Assembly (NCBI GenBank): GCA_049611965.1
Contig: JBMZBC010000003.1
Span: 1-64,000 of the forward strand
DNA: 64,000 nt
DNA from: UBA10364 sp049611965
GTDB lineage: Bacteria; Bacteroidota; Bacteroidia; Flavobacteriales; Schleiferiaceae
Direction of reading: 5' to 3'
A model generated the notes under the pieces. That model searched no databases. It saw nothing but the letters and a program-made list of their open reading frames with translations, and was not told where the DNA came from. The position numbers and the translations under genes were made by a program. Of this stretch, positions 58,126 to 64,000 are shown one piece after another; the stretch's first letter is position 1; each line of letters starts with the position of its first letter.

Positions 58126-59702
58126 TTCCAGTTGAACTGAATCTGTTGGCTCTGACCAGCAGCTTCAACCTGAAGAATGTAGTTGCCCGCAGCTGCATTC
58201 AAGTCGCCTAGGTTCAGTAGATTTTTGCCGGCCTCAACTTTTTGAGAACCCTTAGCAATCACTTTTCCTTGGGGGGTAATAACCTTGTAGTTGGCGGTAC
58301 CATTTTTAACAGCTCTGAATTGTGCCATAAGAAGGTCTTTCGAAGGGTTTGGTGCAACCAATAATTCTAGGGTTGATTCTGGCAACTCTTCGTTAGAGCT
58401 TAAACCGCTGTTGCGCACCAGTCCAACTCGGTAGATCGTGGAGCTTGCAGTGCTTTGGTTGGTCATTCCGCCGAAGAATACATTAGCTGCGGGCGAAGAG
58501 ATGCCGCCGTATATGTATCCAGTCCACGTTGTGTCTGTTCCAATAGAGTCGGCCTGCAGTATGTGGTGATTTTGCATTAACTCCTCGTCTAAAAAGAACT
58601 CTGCACCTGCACCCAAGAGTCCAGGCATTGTGACCGAAGACTTCGTTTCCGAATAGGTGCCGCCTCGCTTTTCAACGATACCTATGGTGTTGACGAACGG
58701 AACATTGTTGTCTTGCATCATGGTCCCGTTTGAATAATAATACTGTGCAATACCTCCAAAGAATACAGTGTACATAGCGCTTTGACTCTGTCCGTAAAGC
58801 GACAGCGACGGGCAATGGTAATGGTTGAGGTATTGGCTAAAATTGGGAACGGAAGTTAATGTGGTGTCGTGAATCTCTACAGCATTGAGGTAGGGCAAAT
58901 TCGCAGTTTTTTGAAACACTCCCGACCAAATATTGAAGTAGTAGTCCGAACCGTCCGTCATGTAAGTCACGTTGTAGTCCCGACGGTGCAACTCGTCAGT
59001 ATCTTCGATAGGGACCAATTTCGAAACAGTCAAATTAGGGAAGGAGCCGCTGATGGTAAAAGGCAATATCTCTTCAGTATAACTTTGGGTGTAGGTGTTG
59101 TGTCCCATAGGGTTGTATTGACCGTCGAAACGATGGCCGCCAACCAACCAAAATGTACCGTTTAGGTGCATAAGTTTTCCTCCGGTTACCGCAAAGTCTT
59201 CATCCGAAAAGACGGCAAAGTCTGAGCTGTCTAAGGTGCCTTTGGATTTGATTGAAGCAATGGCAGAAGGCACGTCTAAAACAGTCAACATAGGGTGTGT
59301 GATGTGAACGGAGCCAGCGGACAAGCCGTAGCCCCCGACAATATATAGGTAATCGCCAACCTGCGTAAAATTTGCGTTTGTTCCACTCAATTGAGCCACT
59401 AATGTGTCATTGTTGAGTCCACTTAACGGCGCCCAATGAACAGTGGACGAATCTGGATTTATAACAACAGCATTCAAATGGTGCCCTGCCGCATCAAAGG
59501 CCTGCCAAGGTTGTCGCTGGTGTAACCCATCGGTTCTTCCTCCAAGAATGAGCCAGTCCCCATTATGTTCCGCTTTGCTGTAGGATTGTAAACCCGGGGC
59601 ACCGGCAATAGTTACAGCTTCTAAAACAATATCAAAGGGAAAAGTGCTTTGGGCATTCACGAAGGTTGATAAGAATACGAATGCGAGTGTAATATTTTTC
59701 AT
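58122..59702 (-). CDS. Secreted protein with T9SS type A sorting domain (kelch-like)
   Basis: A 526-residue secreted protein. The signal peptide (FVFLSTFVNAQ) is followed by about 430 residues of repeated strands such as LYIVGGYGL, FWLVGGHRFD, and YGGISSPAAN. The GG-containing repeats suggest a kelch-type beta-propeller. The C-terminal about 80 residues (LLVAPNPSKDLLMAQF, then YKVITPQGKVIAKG and AAGNYILQV) form the T9SS type A sorting domain, so it should be exported and attached by the T9SS of which PorW/SprE (15.9-18.5 kb) is part. The start at 59702 gives the signal peptide; an ATG at 59768 is less likely. Role unknown. Confidence 0.85.
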   Translation of the reverse strand: MKNITLAFVFLSTFVNAQSTFPFDIVLEAVTIAGAPGLQSYSKAEHNGDWLILGGRTDGLHQRQPWQAFDAAGHHLNAVVINPDSSTVHWAPLSGLNNDTLVAQLSGTNANFTQVGDYLYIVGGYGLSAGSVHITHPMLTVLDVPSAIASIKSKGTLDSSDFAVFSDEDFAVTGGKLMHLNGTFWLVGGHRFDGQYNPMGHNTYTQSYTEEILPFTISGSFPNLTVSKLVPIEDTDELHRRDYNVTYMTDGSDYYFNIWSGVFQKTANLPYLNAVEIHDTTLTSVPNFSQYLNHYHCPSLSLYGQSQSAMYTVFFGGIAQYYYSNGTMMQDNNVPFVNTIGIVEKRGGTYSETKSSVTMPGLLGAGAEFFLDEELMQNHHILQADSIGTDTTWTGYIYGGISSPAANVFFGGMTNQSTASSTIYRVGLVRNSGLSSNEELPESTLELLVAPNPSKDLLMAQFRAVKNGTANYKVITPQGKVIAKGSQKVEAGKNLLNLGDLNAAAGNYILQVEAAGQSQQIQFNWN

Positions 59703-59731
59703 CGTGCGGTTATGTGGATATTTAACGCATT

Positions 59732-59739
59732 CAAAACTA
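59732..59739 (-). promoter_or_regulatory. Putative -7 element for the T9SS cargo gene
   Basis: TAGTTTTG on the minus strand matches TAnnTTTG, about 29 bases upstream of the ATG at 59702. It supports that start over the upstream one. Confidence 0.4.
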
Positions 59740-59784
59740 TCAAGCGACCTCGGATAACTATGTGACATATATTACATTAGCGCC

Positions 59785-60537
59785 GTGAAAACACTCGGAA
59801 GCTATATTCATCATCTTTGGTACTACGTCTGTGCACTGGTTTCCATCCTATTGTTGTTGCCGCTTCTTTTGGTATTTGCACGTCCCGGGGCGAAATACGA
59901 TGCCTTCTTTCGCGTAGGTAAATTGTGGTCCCGTATCTACTTGATTTTGATGGGCATTATTCCCCGCCCAAAGCAGTACAAATTGAAGCACAAGGGACCG
60001 TATGTATTAGCCGCAAACCACGGCTCGGATCTCGACATTCCAATGACCTTCTTGGCAGCGCCTTCTCCAGCCGTTTTCATGGGCAAGGCTGAGCTTTTGA
60101 AGTTACCGCTGTTCGGGTACTTCTTCAAGCAAACATCTATACCCGTAGACCGCAGCTCATTTGCGGGCCGCAAGCAAGCCATGCGTGATGCTGACCAGCG
60201 CATTAAAGACGGCTTTAGCGTAGTGATTTACCCCGAGGGCGGCATTCCGCCGCAAAAACATTTGCTTGGGCCCTTCAAGGCGGGAGCATTCAAGCTGGCT
60301 GTGGACAATAATGTACCCGTAGTCTTGATGAGCATTTATCAAAACAAGTTTCGCTTAGGCGATTGGGGCGAAAAATCTTCGCTGGGCGTTGTAGACACTA
60401 AGGTTTTGGGTGAGTTTTGGCCCGATTTAGAATCGGACAATCCGGTAAATGAACTAAGTGATCGCTGTTACCTCGCACTGGCTAAAGATTTGAAAAATTG
60501 GGGCCACGAGGGGAAAGTTGCCTTACCTTTGGAGTAA
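59785..60537 (+). CDS. plsC: 1-acyl-sn-glycerol-3-phosphate acyltransferase
   Basis: A 250-residue acyltransferase. The HX4D motif is in NHGSDLDIP (about 77-83) and the EGG motif in PEGGIPPQ (about 148). Hydrophobic segments near the N-terminus anchor it in the membrane. It makes phosphatidic acid from lysophosphatidic acid, but related acyltransferases of the PlsC superfamily (aminolipid synthesis) cannot be excluded. The start is GTG. It lies 10 bases upstream of gatC. Confidence 0.88.
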   Translation: MKTLGSYIHHLWYYVCALVSILLLLPLLLVFARPGAKYDAFFRVGKLWSRIYLILMGIIPRPKQYKLKHKGPYVLAANHGSDLDIPMTFLAAPSPAVFMGKAELLKLPLFGYFFKQTSIPVDRSSFAGRKQAMRDADQRIKDGFSVVIYPEGGIPPQKHLLGPFKAGAFKLAVDNNVPVVLMSIYQNKFRLGDWGEKSSLGVVDTKVLGEFWPDLESDNPVNELSDRCYLALAKDLKNWGHEGKVALPLE

Positions 60538-60547
60538 AGTAAGAAGC

Positions 60548-60841
60548 ATGAGCATCAGTCTAGAACAAATCAAACATTTGGCACATTTGAGCCGCCTCGA
60601 ATTCAGCGAAGAAGAGTTGAAGGAGATGCAGGGTGATATGGGCAAAATCCTTGAGTTTGTTGCACAGATCGACGCCTTAGATCTTGAAGGTGTGGAGCCT
60701 TTGACCCAGATGAGTGAGAGCACGGATGTGATGCGTGAGGACGAAGCAAAAGGCATGCTGCCAAAGGAAGAGGCGCTGAAAAACGCTCCAGATGCAAATT
60801 CTGATTACTTCCGCGTTCCAAAATTCGGAAAGAAGGTTTAG
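60548..60841 (+). CDS. gatC: Aspartyl/glutamyl-tRNA amidotransferase subunit C
   Basis: A 97-residue GatC. HLAHLSRLEFSEEELKEMQG and the C-terminal FRVPKFGKKV are the usual pattern. It stabilises GatAB in making Gln-tRNA or Asn-tRNA. The ATG at 60548 (MSISLEQIKH) is preferred to one at 60518 that overlaps plsC. gatA and gatB are not here. Confidence 0.95.
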   Translation: MSISLEQIKHLAHLSRLEFSEEELKEMQGDMGKILEFVAQIDALDLEGVEPLTQMSESTDVMREDEAKGMLPKEEALKNAPDANSDYFRVPKFGKKV

Positions 60842-60885
60842 AACCTTTTTCTTTAAGGGCTTGTTTGAAAACAAAAGCCTCTACA

Positions 60886-61416
60886 ATGAACATATCAGTA
60901 ATTCAAGGAAGCCCGCGTTCCGGGTCCAATTCTGCTAAGATTGCACAATTCCTATGCGACGCACTCAATGCCAAAGACGGCGTGAATGCTACGGTAATTT
61001 CCTTGCGCGAATTAGATTTCCCAAATTTTGATACCGGTCGTGACATTCCTCAGATTCCCATGATGCGTGCAGCATTGACGGATGCTGACGGTGTGTTGTT
61101 TGTCTTCCCAGAATACAACGGCGGGATGCCCGGCGCTATGAAGAATGTCCTGGATTACTTTCGACCGGAATATGATCTAAAGCCAATGGCTGCCGTTACG
61201 GTGAGTTCCGGTCCTTTTGGCGGGCTAAACGCATGGCACGCCTTCCACTCTTGGGCGCTTTACGTGGGCGGTATTTTGCTGCCGAACAACCTCAAGGTGA
61301 GTGGCGCTGGAAACCTCTTTGACGAGAGCGGCAACCCTTCTGAAGAGCATTTCAATCTGAATTACCCAAAGTTTTTGGACCAATTCCAGTGGCTCGTCGC
61401 AAAAATTAAAAGCTAG
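60886..61416 (+). CDS. NADPH-dependent FMN reductase family protein
   Basis: A 176-residue flavodoxin-fold reductase. GSPRSGSNSAKIA binds the FMN phosphate and PEYNGGMPGAMKNVLDYF is the family motif. It reduces FMN, quinones or azo compounds; the native substrate is unknown. The start at 60886 (MNISVIQGSPR) is chosen over an upstream ATG at 60865. Its stop abuts the helicase start, which suggests an operon. Confidence 0.88.
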   Translation: MNISVIQGSPRSGSNSAKIAQFLCDALNAKDGVNATVISLRELDFPNFDTGRDIPQIPMMRAALTDADGVLFVFPEYNGGMPGAMKNVLDYFRPEYDLKPMAAVTVSSGPFGGLNAWHAFHSWALYVGGILLPNNLKVSGAGNLFDESGNPSEEHFNLNYPKFLDQFQWLVAKIKS

Positions 61417-63864
61417 ATGTCCTCTGCGGGAGCGCTTCATAGATGCCGCAGCTGGTTTTCCGACCAAGGTTGGAAGCCTTTCCCGTTTCAATTGCAAGCA
61501 TGGAGCACCTACCTCGACGGCGGATGTGGCCTAGTCAATGCCCCAACGGGTAGCGGCAAAACCTATTCGTTGCTGTTGCCGTCAATCGCCGAAGGTGTGG
61601 AGCGCATGAAAACGGACCCTAAGTCGTGCGATGGCGTTCAACTGATTTGGATCACGCCCATTCGTGCACTAGCGAAGGAGATCCACCAGAGCGCGGAGCG
61701 AGCCGTTCAGGCTTTGGGCGCAGAGTGGGAAGTAGGTGTGCGTACCGGAGACAGTACTCAAAAGGTCAAGCAGGCGCAAAAGAAGAAACTCCCCCAGATA
61801 TTAATCACGACGCCAGAAAGCATCCATGTGATGCTGAGTAACAAAGGCTACGCGAAGCTCTTCAAAAACTTACGCGCCGTTGTTATTGACGAATGGCACG
61901 AGCTGATGGGCAGCAAAAGAGCGGTGCAGTGTGAACTGTTCCTCTCCAAGTTAAGAGCGCTCCAGCCGGAGCTTCGGACGTGGGGCATTAGTGCCACCAT
62001 CGGCAACATGGAGGAGAGCATGGAGATCCTTATGGGCGCCGAACCCAGCGTGGAGCCGCAGATCATTAAGGCCAATATTGAAAAGTCATTGGTCATTGAG
62101 CCCGTGTTGCCTGAGGAGGTGGAGACCTTGCCGTGGGCCGGGCATTTGGGTATCCGACTTTTGGACCAAGTAGTGCCGCTCATTCACGAGAACCAGAGTA
62201 CCCTGATATTTACAAATACTCGTGCACAGGCAGAGATTTGGTTCCAGCAGATATTGGCTGCCGACCCCTCGTTGGCGGGGATCTTGGCCATGCACCACAG
62301 CGCCATTTCGAAAGAAGTACGCGCTTGGGTAGAAGAGGCATTATACGATGGCCGACTCAAGGCCGTAGTCTGTACCTCTTCTTTGGATTTAGGGGTCGAT
62401 TTTAGGCCGGTAGACTGCGTCGTGCAAATAGGCTCGCCTAAGGGGGTCAGTAGGTTTGTGCAACGCGCGGGTCGATCGGGCCACCGGCCGGGGGCGACTT
62501 CGAAGATTCACTTTGTGCCGACGCACAGTTTAGAGCTGTTGGAATGCGCGGCACTTAGGAAGGCGGTCGATGAGAAGGCCAACGAGGACAGAATGCCCTA
62601 TTTAAGGAGCTTGGACGTGTTGATCCAATACATGGTCACCCTCGCGGTGAGCGACGGCTTTAGAAGCGGAGAATTGCTCGCTGAGGTTCGTGGAACGACC
62701 AGTTTTGCTTCGGTGAGTGATGAGGAATGGAATTGGTGCTTGGACTTTATTGTTCGCGGCGGGGAGAGCCTCGAGAGTTACGACGACTTTCATAAAGTGG
62801 TTGTCGAGGAGGGCGTGTACAAAGTCATTTCGCGAAAGGTGAGCATGCGCCACAAGTTCAACATCGGTACTATTGTAAGCTCCACTATGGTCAAGGTGAA
62901 GCTTCAGAAAGGCAAATTCTTGGGCCAAGTTGAAGAGTACTTTATCTCCAAACTTATTCCCGGCGATGCTTTTTGGTTTGCGGGAAGGTGCTTGGAGCTC
63001 GTTCGGTTCAAAGGGGTGGAGGCCACCGTTAGGCTCTCTAAACAAAAGAAAGGACAGGTCCCCTCGTACATGGGCGGACGTATGCCGCTCAGTGCCGAGC
63101 TGGGTTATTTTTTGAGGGAGAAGCTGGAGGAATCGGCCACGCGAGATTCTTTTGAAGATCCAGAGCTTGCCCTTGTGCAGCCCATCATTTCTTTGCAGAA
63201 ACAGCGCTCTACTGTGCCTACTAGGGACCAATTCCTGATTGAGTATCTCGAGGACAAAGAGGGCCACCACTTGTTCGTATACCCTTTTGAAGGGCGATTG
63301 GTGCACGAAGGATTGGCCTCGCTACTTTCCTACCGCCTCGGTCATTTCGGGAAGCAGACTTTTAGCATCGCCATGAACGATTACGGCTTCGAGCTCTACA
63401 GCGATCAGCCCATACCCATAGAAGACGGTCTGGACAGCGATATATTCTCGTTAGAGCACTTGCGAGAAGATTTGGTGAGTAGCCTCAATGAGAGCGAGAT
63501 GATGCAGCGCCGATTCCGAGATATCGCCCAAATTTCAGGCTTAGTGTTCACCGGATATCCGGGTAAAAACATTACCACCAAGCAGCTCATTAACAGCACC
63601 AAGCTGATGTATGAGGTCTTCCGCGATTACGATCCGGACAACCTCCTTCTGCGCCAAGCCTATGAAGAGGTACACGAATTCCAGTTGGAGGAGGCGCGCA
63701 TGCGCGCTGCCCTAGAGCGCATCGCCAACCAGGAGACTGTTTTCAACCATATCGACAAGCCCACCCCTTTGGCATTTCCAATCCTTGTCGACCGACTGCG
63801 CGAGACCATGGGCAACGAGAGCCTTGCAGAGCGCATCAAGCGCATGCAACTCGACTTCGGGTAA
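61417..63864 (+). CDS. Ligase-associated DEXH-box helicase (Lhr-like)
   Basis: An 815-residue SF2 helicase of the ligase-associated DNA damage response group. The Walker A is APTGSGKT (about 43-50), Walker B VVIDEWHELM, motif III SATIGN, and motif VI VQRAGRSGHRPG. Lhr-type winged-helix and C-terminal domains follow (GRMPLSAELGYFLREKLEE). In other bacteria the gene usually lies with genes for an ATP-dependent DNA ligase, an exonuclease and a metallophosphoesterase; none is visible before the terminator here. It probably acts in DNA repair. Its ATG follows the stop of the reductase gene directly. Confidence 0.87.
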   Translation: MSSAGALHRCRSWFSDQGWKPFPFQLQAWSTYLDGGCGLVNAPTGSGKTYSLLLPSIAEGVERMKTDPKSCDGVQLIWITPIRALAKEIHQSAERAVQALGAEWEVGVRTGDSTQKVKQAQKKKLPQILITTPESIHVMLSNKGYAKLFKNLRAVVIDEWHELMGSKRAVQCELFLSKLRALQPELRTWGISATIGNMEESMEILMGAEPSVEPQIIKANIEKSLVIEPVLPEEVETLPWAGHLGIRLLDQVVPLIHENQSTLIFTNTRAQAEIWFQQILAADPSLAGILAMHHSAISKEVRAWVEEALYDGRLKAVVCTSSLDLGVDFRPVDCVVQIGSPKGVSRFVQRAGRSGHRPGATSKIHFVPTHSLELLECAALRKAVDEKANEDRMPYLRSLDVLIQYMVTLAVSDGFRSGELLAEVRGTTSFASVSDEEWNWCLDFIVRGGESLESYDDFHKVVVEEGVYKVISRKVSMRHKFNIGTIVSSTMVKVKLQKGKFLGQVEEYFISKLIPGDAFWFAGRCLELVRFKGVEATVRLSKQKKGQVPSYMGGRMPLSAELGYFLREKLEESATRDSFEDPELALVQPIISLQKQRSTVPTRDQFLIEYLEDKEGHHLFVYPFEGRLVHEGLASLLSYRLGHFGKQTFSIAMNDYGFELYSDQPIPIEDGLDSDIFSLEHLREDLVSSLNESEMMQRRFRDIAQISGLVFTGYPGKNITTKQLINSTKLMYEVFRDYDPDNLLLRQAYEEVHEFQLEEARMRAALERIANQETVFNHIDKPTPLAFPILVDRLRETMGNESLAERIKRMQLDFG

Positions 63865-63868
63865 AGAG

Positions 63869-63886
63869 GCCCAAAAAATTTTGGGC
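63869..63886 (+). repeat. Palindrome after the helicase gene
   Basis: GCCCAAAA (63869-63876) and TTTTGGGC (63879-63886) form an 8-bp stem with two unpaired bases, right after the helicase stop. It is not followed by a T-run, so it is a weak terminator at best. Confidence 0.4.
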
Positions 63887-63888
63887 AT

Positions 63889-63917
63889 AAAAAACCCCCG
63901 CGCCTCCGGCGCGGGGG
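63889..63917 (-). terminator. Intrinsic terminator for the gene at the right edge
   Basis: CCCCCGCGCC (63895-63904) and GGCGCGGGGG (63908-63917) form a 10-bp stem with a 3-base loop. On the minus strand it is followed by six Ts (63889-63894), so it serves the minus-strand gene ending at 63941. Confidence 0.85.
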
Positions 63918-63940
63918 TAGTCATTAAATTTTCTTAGCTC

Positions 63941-64000
63941 TTACTGAAAGCTCTGCGCGATGGCAGCATAGCGCTGGTAGAAGTTTTGCTGATTCTCCTG
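63941..64000 (-). CDS. C-terminal end of a gene running off the right edge
   Basis: Only the last 19 codons and the stop (TAA at 63941-63943) are inside the window: the protein ends in NFYQRYAAIAQSFQ. The terminator 24 bases further on fits the end of a real gene. Function cannot be told. Confidence 0.55.
   Translation of the reverse strand, partial: QENQQNFYQRYAAIAQSFQ

Noticed and set aside
62602..63306. A 234-codon minus-strand frame inside the helicase gene
   Set aside because: Antisense to intact helicase sequence; composition is that of a shadow frame.
1..64000. CRISPR arrays, insertion sequences, rRNA genes
   Set aside because: No regular short repeats with spacers, no transposase-like frames with inverted ends, and no rRNA sequence were seen on reading through the window.

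Overview
The window looks like chromosomal DNA of a marine-type Bacteroidota, most likely order Flavobacteriales. The evidence is a type IX secretion (T9SS) lipoprotein of the PorW/SprE type, a secreted protein with a T9SS type A C-terminal sorting domain, an F-type ATPase operon without beta and epsilon genes, the order acpP-fabF-rnc-IPExxxVDY-pyk, an antiquitin-type ALDH, a GSCFA protein, and promoter-like TAnnTTTG elements instead of sigma70-type boxes. No insertion sequence, prophage, CRISPR array or rRNA gene was seen. One tRNA gene (Cys, GCA) is present.

Layout. 1-3.3 kb: end of a sugar-utilisation locus (GH97 glycosidase running off the left edge, and an unusual glycosidase/P-loop-kinase fusion). 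3.3-9.3 kb: M28 peptidase, DUF819 transporter-like protein, esterase, enoyl-CoA hydratase, NtrY-like histidine kinase. 9.4-9.6 kb: a 58-residue HTH gene with a strong dyad upstream. 9.7-18.5 kb (minus strand): porW/sprE, bactofilin, two AtpI-like genes, then atpB-E-F-H-A-G and a terminator. 18.6-30 kb: M23 peptidase, rnhA-purN, the acpP-fabF-rnc-pyk operon, pheS, a tandem pair of small lipoproteins, pgk and holB. 30-36.7 kb (minus): methyltransferase, mnmG, ybeY, a large DUF4175-like membrane protein and rpiB. 36.75-37.15 kb: AT-rich intergenic region with DnaA-box sequences. 37-43 kb: NUDIX, GSCFA, ALDH7, and a metal ABC transport locus with a permease-DtxR fusion. 43-46.8 kb: phenylacetyl-CoA epoxidase genes. 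46.8-64 kb: M1 peptidase, GapN-like ALDH, tRNA-Cys, folB, gltX, a bacilliredoxin-to-trpS operon, a T9SS cargo protein, plsC, gatC, a flavin reductase and a ligase-associated DEXH helicase.

The most interesting inference is that the window straddles the replication origin. The rpiB/NUDIX gap carries three exact TTATNCACA DnaA boxes plus near matches. Gene orientation is mainly minus to its left (29 minus, 12 plus) and mainly plus to its right (17 plus, 11 minus). Two 14-bp parS cores (GTTTCACGTGAAAC), one of them the exact 16-bp consensus, lie 2-2.5 kb away inside the DUF4175-like gene, both in the same frame and both read as VSRET. GC skew and replication profiling would settle this. All functional calls are from reading motifs by eye; no database search was run.
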